In this document: positions 36,176 to 44,277 of the stretch, piece by piece | How positions within the stretch are numbered: position 1 is the stretch's first letter | Layout of the letters: each line of letters opens with the position of its first letter | Source: Stagnimonas sp040386395 | GTDB taxonomy: Bacteria; Pseudomonadota; Gammaproteobacteria; Nevskiales; Nevskiaceae | Length of the DNA stretch: 64,000 nt | Assembly (NCBI GenBank): GCA_040386395.1 | Contig: JAZKFO010000025.1 | Location: 1 to 64,000, forward strand | Reading direction: 5' to 3' | Made by a program: the position numbers and the translations under genes | Notes under the pieces: model-generated | What the model was told of the DNA's origin: nothing | What the model saw: the letters and a program-made list of their open reading frames with translations, nothing else | The model's database searches: none

Positions 36176-37303
36176 TCAGCCGGCCTTGGCGGGCGCTTGC
36201 GCGGGGGCGGCGAGCGGCGCGCCGAGCAGCTTCACTTTCTGGCCCTCGCGCAGGTAGGCGGCACCCGCCGTCACCACCAGATCACCGGGCTTGAGGCCAC
36301 TGCCCACCAGCACCTCGTTGGCCTCGACCCCGACGAAATCGACAGCGCGGAACTGCACCACCGAACTCTTCGGCTCCACCAGCCAGACTCCGGCCTTGCC
36401 GCCCTGGGTCACCATCGACGGCGAGGGGATGTGGATGAGATCCGGCAGGCCGGTGAGCGGGATGGCGACCGAGGCGGTCATGCGCAGTTTCATCTCGGCC
36501 GGTGCCTGCGGCACCGATACCCGCAGCGCGTAGGTGCGGGTCAGGGGGTCGGCGGCGGAGGCCAGCTCGCGGATGGTGCCGGGGTAGCTTTTGTCGCCAC
36601 CCGCCCACAGCGACACCTGCACCGCCATGCCCTCGCGCACGCTGTTCACGCGGTCTTCGGGGATGGCGGCGGCGATTTCGATGTCGCCATCGCGCGCCAG
36701 CTGCACCACCGGCTGGCCGGCGGCCACCACCGTGCCGGACTCGGCCAGCACCGCCGTCACCACGCCGTCGGCATCGGCGGTGAGTGTGGAGTAGCTGGCC
36801 TGGTTGGCGATCTGGTCGCGCTGCGCCTTCACCGCTTCGAGCTGGGCCTTGGCGGCCTCGTACTGGGTGGTGAAGCGATCCAGCTCGCCCTTGCTGGCAT
36901 AGCCCTTGGCAAACAGCCCACTGACCCGTTCGAGGTCGTTCTTGGTGACGGTGAACTGCGACTGCGCCGCTGCCACCTGGGCTTGTGCGGCGGCATCGCC
37001 CAGCTGCAAGTCCTTGGGGTCGAGCCGGGCCAGCACCTGCCCGGCCTTCACCGCCTGGCCCACATCCACCTCGCGGGCGACCAGCTTGCCGGCGACGCGA
37101 AACGCCAGTGTCGATTCGTAGCGCGCCCGCACTTCGCCGGCATAGGTGTTGATGGCGGTGGTGGGCGTGGCACCGACGGTGAGCGTGCGCACGGGGCGGA
37201 TGTCTTCCACCGGCACCGGCGCCGGCTTGCAGGCCGCGAGCAGGCTGAGTGCGACCACAGCCACGCGGGGGAAACTCACTGCCGTTGTTGTTGCCTTGCC
37301 CAT
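36176..37303 (-). CDS. RND efflux periplasmic adaptor lipoprotein
   Basis: 375-residue membrane-fusion protein. The signal ends in the lipobox LAAC (Cys about residue 25), anchoring the protein in the inner membrane. The split lipoyl/barrel-sandwich halves are around GEVRARYESTLAFRVAGKLV and TADADGVVTAVLAESGTVV. Between them lies an alpha-helical hairpin rich in Gln/Ala, and a beta-barrel plus membrane-proximal domain follow. It bridges the RND permease (next gene) to an outer-membrane channel. ATG 37303 has AGGAG upstream. The upstream region carries an operator shared with the tetR promoter. Confidence 0.93.
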   Translation of the reverse strand: MGKATTTAVSFPRVAVVALSLLAACKPAPVPVEDIRPVRTLTVGATPTTAINTYAGEVRARYESTLAFRVAGKLVAREVDVGQAVKAGQVLARLDPKDLQLGDAAAQAQVAAAQSQFTVTKNDLERVSGLFAKGYASKGELDRFTTQYEAAKAQLEAVKAQRDQIANQASYSTLTADADGVVTAVLAESGTVVAAGQPVVQLARDGDIEIAAAIPEDRVNSVREGMAVQVSLWAGGDKSYPGTIRELASAADPLTRTYALRVSVPQAPAEMKLRMTASVAIPLTGLPDLIHIPSPSMVTQGGKAGVWLVEPKSSVVQFRAVDFVGVEANEVLVGSGLKPGDLVVTAGAAYLREGQKVKLLGAPLAAPAQAPAKAG

Positions 37304-37351
37304 GTCTCGCTCCTGCGGTTGTTCAACACTGCGTGGTGCTGATCTTCTCGA

Positions 37352-37376
37352 TTAAAGATGACGCTTAAAGATGACG
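37352..37376. repeat. Tandem 12-bp direct repeat in the RND promoter region
   Basis: TTAAAGATGACG occurs at 37352-37363 and again at 37365-37376, separated by one base. The second copy contains the left half-site of the inverted repeat at 37372-37393, so the first copy supplies an additional TGACG half-site. It may be an extra regulator contact. Confidence 0.7.
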
Positions 37377-37393
37377 TTTTTTCGCAATCGTCA
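37372..37393. promoter_or_regulatory. Candidate TetR operator in front of the RND genes
   Basis: Inverted repeat TGACG-N12-CGTCA (extended ATGACG...CGTCAT), 69 bases upstream of the adaptor start. The same arrangement with an identical 12-base spacer occurs at the tetR gene's own promoter (38011-38032). This supports common regulation by that repressor. Confidence 0.7.
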
Positions 37394-37415
37394 TTGACAC
37401 TGCCTGCAAAAACAC

Positions 37416-38009
37416 TCAGGCCTTGAGGGCGGCCACCAGAAACTCGCCCATCATCACCGCCTGCCGCTTCTGGTCCTTGGAGAAGTTCTCGGCCACCAGC
37501 TGCGGGTGGCAGAAGGGGATGATGGCGTTGTGGTAGCAGGCCGCTGCCGTATCGAGATCGCGCCGTGCGAACTCGCCGTTTTTCATGCCCTCCTCGATCA
37601 GGCTGCGGGTGAGCGCACGGCTGCGATGGATGTGCGCCTCGATCACGCCCCACTGCTCGTCCATGGCCTTTGCGCACAGCTCATGCACGCTGGACTCGTT
37701 GAGATAGCGGGCGAGTGCAAAGCCATGCATCTCCAGCAGGATCTTGCGCAGGCGGTCGGCCACCGGCCGCTGCTCGCTGGCGATGGCCTTGGCGCGGGTC
37801 TCCACCTCGTCCAGCAAGACCTCGGTGATCGCCTCGTTGACCGCCGCCTTGCTCTCGAAGAAACGGTAGACATTGGCCGGCGACATCCCGCACTCGCGGG
37901 CGATGTCGGCGACAGTGGTCTTGCCATAGCCATGGGCACGGAACAGCCGCTCCGCCGTGCTCAATATCTGGCTGCGGACCTGGGGTTGGGTGATGGAAGC
38001 GCTTCGCAT
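37416..38009 (-). CDS. TetR family repressor of the RND efflux genes
   Basis: 197-residue TetR regulator. The N-terminal DNA-binding domain has TVADIARECGMSPANVYRFF as its helix-turn-helix; the C-terminal ligand domain is family-variable. It lies directly upstream of the RND adaptor gene on the same strand, with its own and the efflux promoter sharing the TGACG-N12-CGTCA motif, so it probably represses both. An in-frame ATG at 38033 would add eight residues (MTKNNNRH), but that codon lies inside the operator. ATG 38009 lies 7 bases past an AATAAT -10 candidate (38016-38021), suggesting a leaderless message. Neither start has a good ribosome binding site. Confidence 0.88.
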   Translation of the reverse strand: MRSASITQPQVRSQILSTAERLFRAHGYGKTTVADIARECGMSPANVYRFFESKAAVNEAITEVLLDEVETRAKAIASEQRPVADRLRKILLEMHGFALARYLNESSVHELCAKAMDEQWGVIEAHIHRSRALTRSLIEEGMKNGEFARRDLDTAAACYHNAIIPFCHPQLVAENFSKDQKRQAVMMGEFLVAALKA

Positions 38010-38010
38010 G

Positions 38011-38032
38011 TGACGATTATTGTTTTTCGTCA
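38011..38032. promoter_or_regulatory. Candidate autoregulatory operator/promoter of tetR
   Basis: Inverted repeat TGACG-N12-CGTCA, identical in half-sites and spacing to the one before the RND genes. On the minus strand a TTGCCG at 38040-38045 and AATAAT at 38016-38021, 18 bases apart, form a plausible promoter whose -10 lies between the two half-sites. Bound repressor would therefore block RNA polymerase. Confidence 0.65.
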
Positions 38033-38103
38033 TTCAACACGGCAATGGCCGTTGGTCGGTTGCTGCGTCACACTGCGCCCATCACAACGATGAGGAGAAA
38101 AAA

Positions 38104-39336
38104 GTGGATTTTGAAGCCAGTGCCAAGAGCAAGGACATCGTCAAGCGGGTGCGCCATTTCATCCGCGAACACGTCATGCCGATCGAGAAGCAACACTGGG
38201 AAGGCATCCACGAAAGCCACGGCAGTGGCGACTGGACGCAGTGGAAAATCCCGGCGCATGTCGAGACCCTGAAAGCGAAAGCCAAAGCCGAGGGCCTGTG
38301 GAACCTGTTCCTGCCCGACCCGGTGCTGGGCGGCGGTTTGAGCGTGCTGGAATACGCGCCGGTGGCCGAGGAAACAGGCCGCAGCCTGATGGCCCCGGAG
38401 CTGTTCAACTGCAACGCGCCCGACACCGGCAACATGGAAGTGCTGTGGAAATATGGCAGCGCCGAGCAGAAGGCTGAGTGGCTGACGCCGCTGCTGGCCG
38501 GCGAGATCCGCAGCGTGTTCTTCATGACCGAGCCGGATGTGGCATCGAGTGACGCCACCAACATGCAGGCCACTGCCCTGCTCGACGGCGATGAAGTCGT
38601 CATCAACGGCAAGAAGTGGTGGTCCTCCGGCGTCGGTGATCCGCGCTGCAAGGTCGGCATCTTCATGGGCCTCACCCCCAACGACAAACTCGGCCGCCAC
38701 AGCCAGCACACCATGGTGCTGGTGCCGATGGACACGCCCGGCGTGGAGATCAAGCGCATGCTGCCGGTGTTCGGCGACTACGATGCGCCGCATGGCCACG
38801 GCGAGGTGCATTTCAACAATGTGCGGGTGCCGGTGGGCAATGTCATCGCCGGTCTCGGTCGCGGCTTCGAGATCGCCCAGGGTCGCCTGGGGCCGGGTCG
38901 CATCCACCACTGCATGCGCTGCATCGGGGCCGCCGAACAGGCGCTGGACCTGATGATCCATCGCGGCATGAGCCGCACCGCCTTCGGCAAGCCGCTGCTG
39001 AGCCTGGGCGGCAACCGCGAGCGCATCGCCGAGGCTCGCATCGCCATCGACCAGGCCCGTCTGCTCACCCTTTATGCGGCCTGGAAGATCGACAAGGTGG
39101 GTGCCATCCCGGCGATGACCGAGATCAGCGCCATCAAGGTGGTTGCACCGAATGTGTTGCAGATGGTGGTCGACATGGCCATGCAGATTCACGGCGGCAT
39201 GGGCATGAGCCGCGACACGGTGCTGACCGGCTTCTTCGCCCAGGCGCGTTCCTTGAGGCTGGCCGACGGGCCGGACGAGGTTCACAAGGGCGTGATCGCG
39301 CGCATCGAACTGGCCAAGCGCGGGTACTCCAAGTAA
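38104..39336 (+). CDS. Acyl-CoA dehydrogenase (ACAD10/11-like)
   Basis: 410-residue flavoprotein. GTG 38104 is preceded by GAGGAG (38092-38097). Family landmarks are FFMTEPDVASSDATNMQ (the FAD/substrate loop as in ACAD10/11-type enzymes), the WWSSGVGDPRCK strand and the C-terminal MQIHGGMGMSRD near the flavin. It oxidises an acyl-CoA to the 2-enoyl-CoA; the ACAD10/11 subfamily has been linked to 4-hydroxy acids and to alkyl or branched chains, so the exact substrate is unsure. It is followed without a gap by a histidine phosphatase gene, a pairing often seen with a phosphotransferase gene in other Gammaproteobacteria; that third gene is absent here. Confidence 0.92.
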   Translation: MDFEASAKSKDIVKRVRHFIREHVMPIEKQHWEGIHESHGSGDWTQWKIPAHVETLKAKAKAEGLWNLFLPDPVLGGGLSVLEYAPVAEETGRSLMAPELFNCNAPDTGNMEVLWKYGSAEQKAEWLTPLLAGEIRSVFFMTEPDVASSDATNMQATALLDGDEVVINGKKWWSSGVGDPRCKVGIFMGLTPNDKLGRHSQHTMVLVPMDTPGVEIKRMLPVFGDYDAPHGHGEVHFNNVRVPVGNVIAGLGRGFEIAQGRLGPGRIHHCMRCIGAAEQALDLMIHRGMSRTAFGKPLLSLGGNRERIAEARIAIDQARLLTLYAAWKIDKVGAIPAMTEISAIKVVAPNVLQMVVDMAMQIHGGMGMSRDTVLTGFFAQARSLRLADGPDEVHKGVIARIELAKRGYSK

Positions 39337-40028
39337 TGGGTGTCATCTATCTGGTGCGCCACGGTCAGGCGAGCTTCGGCAGCAGCAACTACGACCAGCT
39401 CAGCCCGCTGGGATTCGAGCAGGCACGCGTCGTCGGCGAGCATCTGAAAAACCGGCTGGGGCCGATTGATGCGGTGGCTAGAGGCAACATGCGCCGCCAC
39501 CGCGAAACCGCCGACACCGCGCTGGCCGCCATGGGCCTGGAGCTGCCGGTGATCGAGGATGTGGGCTTCAACGAATACGCCTTCGAGGCCATCGTCAAGG
39601 CACATCGACCCGACTTCCACGACCAGGCGGTGATGAAGGCCGAGCTGGCGAAGAGCGGCGATCACAAGAAGGCCTTCCAGCAATTCTTCGAGGCCGCCAT
39701 CGCCCGCTGGATCGGCGGCGAGCACGACCACGAGTACGAAGAGAGCTGGCCGCAATTCCACAGCCGCTGCGGCGGCGCGCTGGATGCGCTGGTGCAGCGC
39801 ATCGGCCATGGCAAGACCGCGCTGGTGTTCACCTCCGGCGGCTACATCGGCGTCACCGTGCAGCGCCTGCTCGGCCTCACCGCGCAGCAGGCCTTCGGCT
39901 TCAACTGGCACATCGCCAATGCCAGCATCACCAAGCTGCTCTACGGCTCGCGCGGCATCAGCCTGCAGAGCTTCAACGAGCACGGCCATCTGGAAACCGA
40001 CAGCGGCAAGCTGCTGACCTTCCGCTGA
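39336..40028 (+). CDS. Histidine phosphatase superfamily protein
   Basis: 230-residue phosphoglycerate-mutase-like phosphatase. The nucleophile His9 is in YLVRHGQASFG, the second arginine is in RGNMRRHRET, and the distal catalytic histidine region of branch 1 enzymes is replaced here by a TSGGYIGVTVQ segment, so the second His is not obvious. The physiological substrate is unknown. It shares one base with the acyl-CoA dehydrogenase stop (TAATG) and one base with the next gene (TGATG), making a three-gene translationally coupled run. Confidence 0.87.
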   Translation: MGVIYLVRHGQASFGSSNYDQLSPLGFEQARVVGEHLKNRLGPIDAVARGNMRRHRETADTALAAMGLELPVIEDVGFNEYAFEAIVKAHRPDFHDQAVMKAELAKSGDHKKAFQQFFEAAIARWIGGEHDHEYEESWPQFHSRCGGALDALVQRIGHGKTALVFTSGGYIGVTVQRLLGLTAQQAFGFNWHIANASITKLLYGSRGISLQSFNEHGHLETDSGKLLTFR

Positions 40029-40429
40029 TGAGCCATCCCATCCGCCCGGTCGTGCTTGACCAGCAAGGTCGGCAGATCGCCCGCCTGCGCAAGCTCTGCT
40101 TTGCACTACCGGGTGTGAACGAGAAGCTGGCCTGGGGCACGCCCTGCTTCTATGCCGGCAAGAAGATCTTCGCCATGTTCAGCGACGACCACCACGGCGA
40201 TGGCCGCCTCGCCGTCTGGCTCAAGGCCCCGCCCGGCATGCAGCAATTGCTGCTGGAAACCTCGCCGGAACAGGTGTTCAAGCCGCCCTATGTCGGCCCC
40301 TATGGCTGGATCGGCCTGCACCTGAAGCTGATCGACGACAGCGCCCTCGCCCACCACGCACGCGCAGCCTGGCGGCTGGCCGCGACCAAGACCCTGCTCA
40401 AGCAGCTGGATGCGCCCCGCATCGACTGA
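40028..40429 (+). CDS. MmcQ/YjbR family protein
   Basis: 133-residue MmcQ/YjbR protein with a double-wing DNA-binding-like fold. Family features are LCFALPGVNEKLAWGTPCFY (substituting for the usual hydrophobic start followed by a Trp-Gly-x-Pro segment), a central FAMFSDDHHGDGRLAVWLKA strand pair, and the C-terminal PPYVGPYGWIGLHL. Function is unknown for the family. It is coupled to the histidine phosphatase gene by a one-base overlap and followed by alkB after 6 bases. Confidence 0.85.
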   Translation: MSHPIRPVVLDQQGRQIARLRKLCFALPGVNEKLAWGTPCFYAGKKIFAMFSDDHHGDGRLAVWLKAPPGMQQLLLETSPEQVFKPPYVGPYGWIGLHLKLIDDSALAHHARAAWRLAATKTLLKQLDAPRID

Positions 40430-40435
40430 AGTCCG

Positions 40436-41059
40436 ATGAATCTCTTCCAGTCCGAACGCCTCGGCGCTGGCGCCCTGCTGCAACGCGGCTTCGCATCTCC
40501 CATCGCCGCTGAGCTGCTGGCCGACATCGACACCATCGCGCAGGCAGCACCGTTCCGGCACATGGTCACACCCGGCGGCTTCACCATGTCGGTGGCGCTG
40601 ACCAACTGCGGCGACTGCGGCTGGAGCAGCGATCGCCAGGGCTACCGCTATCGCGACGACGACCCGCTGACCGGCCAGCGCTGGCCGGCGATGCCGGCGC
40701 TGTTCCGCGAGTTAGCCAGCAACGCCGCACAGTCCGCCGGCTATGCCGGCTTCGAGCCGGACGCCTGCCTGATCAACCGCTATGCGCCCGGCGCACGCAT
40801 GAGCCTGCACCAGGACCGCGACGAGGCCGATTTCACCCAGCCCATCGTCTCGGTCTCGCTCGGCATGAGCGCGGTGTTCCAGTTCGGCGGCTTAAGCCGC
40901 AACTCACCCTGCGCGAAAGTGTTGCTGGAGCACGGTGACGTGGTGATCTGGGGCGGCGCCGACCGGCTGCGCTATCACGGCGTGCTGGCGCTGAAGGGGC
41001 CCGCACATCCGGCCACCGGCGAGCAGCGCATCAACCTCACCTTTCGCAAGGCCCAATAG
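40436..41059 (+). CDS. alkB: DNA oxidative demethylase AlkB
   Basis: 207-residue Fe(II)/2-oxoglutarate dioxygenase that directly reverses 1-methyladenine and 3-methylcytosine damage. Iron ligands are H125 and D127 in SLHQDRDE and H181 in RYHGV. 2-Oxoglutarate is held by R198 and R204 in QRINLTFR. LINRYAPGARM is the conserved strand before the iron site. Length is close to E. coli AlkB (216). It lies last in the acyl-CoA dehydrogenase run and converges on dnaJ with 5 bases between stops. Confidence 0.94.
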   Translation: MNLFQSERLGAGALLQRGFASPIAAELLADIDTIAQAAPFRHMVTPGGFTMSVALTNCGDCGWSSDRQGYRYRDDDPLTGQRWPAMPALFRELASNAAQSAGYAGFEPDACLINRYAPGARMSLHQDRDEADFTQPIVSVSLGMSAVFQFGGLSRNSPCAKVLLEHGDVVIWGGADRLRYHGVLALKGPAHPATGEQRINLTFRKAQ

Positions 41060-41064
41060 AGTCC

Positions 41065-42183
41065 TCAGCTCGCAATGCCGTCGAAGAACTTCTTCGCCTT
41101 GTCTAGCCAGCTCGATGACTCCGGCGTGTTCTTGCCGCCCTCGCCTTCCAGCGATTCGCCGAAGGCCTTGAGCAGGTCCTTCTGCTTGCGCGAAAGTTGC
41201 ACCGGCACCTCGACCACCACATTGCACAGCAGGTCACCCTGGGGGCCGCCGCGCACGCTCTTCACGCCCATGCCACGCATGCGGAAGGTCTTGCCGCTCT
41301 GGGTACCTTCCGGCACCTTGAGCTGGGCCTTGCCCTTGAGCGTCGGCACTTCCATCTCGCCGCCCAGGCTGGCGGTGACGATGCTGACCGGCACGGTGCA
41401 GTGCAGGTCGCTGCCATCGCGCTCGAAGAACTCGTGCGGCTTGACGTTGACCTGCACGTAGAGATCGCCGCTCTGCGAGCCGGCGTCGCCCGGCTCGCCC
41501 TCGCCGGTGAGGCGGATGCGGTCGCCGGTATCGACCCCGGCGGGGATCTTCACTTCCAGCGTTTTCTCGCGCTTGATCTTGCCCGCGCCACGGCAGGGCT
41601 TGCAGGCGTCCGTCACCATCACACCCTTGCCACGGCACACCGGGCAGGTCTGCTGCAACACGAAGAAACCCTGACGCACCTGCACCTGCCCCGCGCCACC
41701 GCACTGGCGGCAGCTGGGCGGCTTCTTGCCATCGGCGGTGCCGTGGCCGCTGCAACTGGTGCAATCGTCCCAGGCCGGCAGCTTGATGGTCTCGGTGACA
41801 CCGAACACCGCCTGCTCCAAAGTGAGGTCCAGCAGATAGCGCAGGTCCGCACCACGACGCGGACCGCCACGCGAGCCGCCACCGCCGAAGATGTCGCTGA
41901 ACACATCACCGAAGATGTCGCTGAAGCCACCCGCGCCACCGCCACCGCTGCCACGGCCCTGCAAGCCCTCGTGACCATGCTGGTCGTAGATGGCCCGCTT
42001 GTTGGCATTGGTGAGGGTCTCGTAGGCCTCGTTGCATTCCTTGAAGGCTTCTTCCGCGGCCTTGTCACCCGGATTGCGGTCCGGGTGGTGCTTCATCGCC
42101 ATCTTGCGATAAGCCTTTTTCAGCTCGTCGTCGGTGGCTGTTTTCGCCACGCCCAACACTTCGTAGTAATCGCGCTTCGACAC
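41065..42183 (-). CDS. dnaJ: Chaperone DnaJ (Hsp40)
   Basis: 372-residue type I Hsp40. The J-domain (residues 1-70) has HPD in MKHHPDRNPGD. The Gly/Phe-rich region contains GGGGAGGFSDIFGD. The zinc domain has four CxxCxGxG-type repeats (CTSCSGHG, CRQCGGAG, CPVCRGKG, CKPCRGAG). The C-terminal substrate-binding domains follow. It stimulates DnaK ATPase and delivers unfolded clients. It is third in the grpE-dnaK-dnaJ cluster, 86 bases after dnaK with a hairpin in the gap. Confidence 0.98.
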   Translation of the reverse strand: MSKRDYYEVLGVAKTATDDELKKAYRKMAMKHHPDRNPGDKAAEEAFKECNEAYETLTNANKRAIYDQHGHEGLQGRGSGGGGAGGFSDIFGDVFSDIFGGGGSRGGPRRGADLRYLLDLTLEQAVFGVTETIKLPAWDDCTSCSGHGTADGKKPPSCRQCGGAGQVQVRQGFFVLQQTCPVCRGKGVMVTDACKPCRGAGKIKREKTLEVKIPAGVDTGDRIRLTGEGEPGDAGSQSGDLYVQVNVKPHEFFERDGSDLHCTVPVSIVTASLGGEMEVPTLKGKAQLKVPEGTQSGKTFRMRGMGVKSVRGGPQGDLLCNVVVEVPVQLSRKQKDLLKAFGESLEGEGGKNTPESSSWLDKAKKFFDGIAS

Positions 42184-42217
42184 GCTCTGCTCCCTTCAAA
42201 TCTGTGCGGCTGAAATG

Positions 42218-42246
42218 CTCACGCCCGCTTCAGGAGCGGGCGTGAG
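42218..42246 (-). terminator. Hairpin between dnaK and dnaJ (weak terminator or attenuator)
   Basis: Perfect 12-base stem CTCACGCCCGCT / AGCGGGCGTGAG with a 5-base loop, 23 bases beyond the dnaK stop. On the minus-strand transcript the hairpin is followed only by a broken U-stretch (GCATTTCA), so partial termination or a mRNA-processing element is more likely than a full stop. It could explain a lower dnaJ than dnaK output. Confidence 0.55.
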
Positions 42247-42269
42247 TTTTGCGGCGGTGTGCGGCTGCC

Positions 42270-44192
42270 TCAGGGCTTGTCTTTGACTTCCGTGAACTCG
42301 GCATCGACCACATCGTCGGCCTTGGCTGCACCGGGGGCTGCGCCTGCACCGCCCATGTCGGCACCTGCACCGCCGGCACCGGCCGAGGCGCGCTGCATCA
42401 CGGGGCTGGCAATGCTCATCAGCGCCTGGGTCTTGGCTTCGATGTCGGCCTTGTCGCTGCCCTTCACGGCTTCGCGCAGTTCGGCCACGGCCTTTTCGAT
42501 CGCGGCCTTTTCGTCAGCGGTGACGCCTTCGCCCAGGTCCTTCACCGATTTCTCGATGCCGCCGGCCATCTGGTCGGCGCTGTTGCGGGCGGTGATCAGC
42601 TCGGCGAACTTCTTGTCCTCGTCGGCGTTGAGTTCTGCGTCTTTCACCATCTTGGCGATCTCGGCTTCGCTCAGGCCGCTGTTGGCGGTGATGCGGATCG
42701 ACTGCTCCTTGCCGGTGGCCTTGTCCTTGGCCGTGACATGCAGGATGCCGTTGGCGTCGATATCGAAGATCACCTCCACCTGCGGCTGGCCGCGCGGTGC
42801 CGAGGCAATACCGGTGAGGTCGAAGCGGCCGAGCGACTTGTTGGCCGCAGCAATCTCGCGCTCGCCCTGGTAGACCTGGATCGTCACCGCCGTCTGATTG
42901 TCGTCGGCGGTGGTGAAGGTCTCGCTCTTCTTGGTCGGGATGGTGGTGTTCTTCTCGATCAGCTTGGTCATCTTGCCGCCGAGGGTTTCGATGCCGAGGC
43001 TCAGCGGCGTAACGTCGAGCAGCAGCACGTCCTTGCGGTCGCCGGAGAGCACGGAGCCCTGGATGGCAGCACCGGCCGCGACGGCCTCATCGGGATTGAC
43101 GTCCTTGCGCGGCTCCTTGCCGAAGAAGTTCTTCACCGCCTCCTGCACCATCGGCATGCGGGTCTGGCCGCCGACGAGAATGATCTCGTCGATGTCGCCG
43201 AGCTTGAGGCCGGAATCCTTCAGCGCAATCTTGCAGGGCTCCATCGACTTGGCGATGAGGTCTTCCACCAGCGCTTCCAGCTTGGCGCGGGTGAGCTTGA
43301 GGTTGAGATGCTGCGGCACGCCGTTGACGGCGGTGATGTAGGGCTCGTTGATGTCGGTCTGGGTCGAGCTGGACAGCTCGATCTTGGCCTTCTCAGCCGC
43401 TTGTTTGAGGCGCTGCATGGCCAGAGGGTCCTTGCGCAGGTCCTGGCCCTGATCCTTCTGGAACTCGGCGGCGATCCAGTCGATCACGCGCTGGTCGAAA
43501 TCCTCACCGCCGAGGAAGGTATCGCCATTGGTGGCGAGCACTTCAAATTGTTTCTCGCCGTCCATGTCGGCAATCTCGATGATGGAGACGTCGAAGGTGC
43601 CGCCGCCCAGGTCATACACGGCGACCTTCTTGTCGCCCTTGACCTTGTCCACACCAAAAGCAAGTGCAGCGGCGGTCGGCTCGTTGATGATGCGCTTGAT
43701 GTCGAGGCCCGCGATGCGGCCGGCGTCCTTGGTCGCCTGGCGCTGGCTGTCGTTGAAGTAGGCGGGCACCGTCACTACGGCCTCGGTCACCGGCTCGCCC
43801 AGATAGTCCTCGGCGGTCTTCTTCATCTTCATCAGCACTTCGGCCGAGATCTGCGGCGGGGCGAACTTCCTGCCCTTCACTTCCACCCAGGCATCACCGT
43901 TCTCGTTCTTGAAGATGTTGAACGGGCTGTGCTCGATGGCCTTCTGGGTTTCCTTGTCGTCGAAGCGGCGGCCGATCAGGCGCTTGGCGGCAAAAATGGT
44001 GCCCTTGGCATTCATCACGCTCTGGCGCTTGGCCGAGCGACCGACCAGCACCTGGCCATCGTCGGCATAGGCGACGATGGACGGCGTGGTGCGCTCACCC
44101 TCGCTGTTCTCGATGATCTTGACCGTGCCGCCTTCAAAGATGGCGACGCAGCTGTTGGTGGTGCCGAGGTCGATGCCGATGATTTTGCCCAT
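42270..44192 (-). CDS. dnaK: Chaperone DnaK (Hsp70)
   Basis: 640-residue Hsp70. The nucleotide-binding domain starts GKIIGIDLGTTNSCVAIFEG and includes VPAYFNDSQRQATKDAG and the DLGGGTFDVSI phosphate loop. The substrate-binding domain includes LLLDVTPLSLGIETLGG. The C-terminal lid ends in VVDAEFTEVKDKP, the interaction tail. It refolds and protects proteins with DnaJ and GrpE. ATG 44192 has AAGGAG upstream, and a sigma-32-like promoter lies in the short gap after grpE. Confidence 0.99.
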   Translation of the reverse strand: MGKIIGIDLGTTNSCVAIFEGGTVKIIENSEGERTTPSIVAYADDGQVLVGRSAKRQSVMNAKGTIFAAKRLIGRRFDDKETQKAIEHSPFNIFKNENGDAWVEVKGRKFAPPQISAEVLMKMKKTAEDYLGEPVTEAVVTVPAYFNDSQRQATKDAGRIAGLDIKRIINEPTAAALAFGVDKVKGDKKVAVYDLGGGTFDVSIIEIADMDGEKQFEVLATNGDTFLGGEDFDQRVIDWIAAEFQKDQGQDLRKDPLAMQRLKQAAEKAKIELSSSTQTDINEPYITAVNGVPQHLNLKLTRAKLEALVEDLIAKSMEPCKIALKDSGLKLGDIDEIILVGGQTRMPMVQEAVKNFFGKEPRKDVNPDEAVAAGAAIQGSVLSGDRKDVLLLDVTPLSLGIETLGGKMTKLIEKNTTIPTKKSETFTTADDNQTAVTIQVYQGEREIAAANKSLGRFDLTGIASAPRGQPQVEVIFDIDANGILHVTAKDKATGKEQSIRITANSGLSEAEIAKMVKDAELNADEDKKFAELITARNSADQMAGGIEKSVKDLGEGVTADEKAAIEKAVAELREAVKGSDKADIEAKTQALMSIASPVMQRASAGAGGAGADMGGAGAAPGAAKADDVVDAEFTEVKDKP

Positions 44193-44231
44193 GAAAGGTG
44201 CTCCTTAAGCGTTGTTGTTGACTTGGTTTGG

Positions 44232-44259
44232 AAATGCGACTGCGCAGTGATTTTTCAAG
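44232..44259 (-). promoter_or_regulatory. Sigma-32-like heat-shock promoter of dnaK
   Basis: On the minus strand CTTGAA (44254-44259) is followed after 14 bases by TCGCATTT (44232-44239). The consensus for the heat-shock sigma factor is CTTGAA-N13-14-CCCCATnT; the -35 match is exact and the -10 keeps CATTT. It lies 40 bases upstream of the dnaK start. Confidence 0.65.
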
Positions 44260-44277
44260 AGCGCACGTCAGTGCCGA

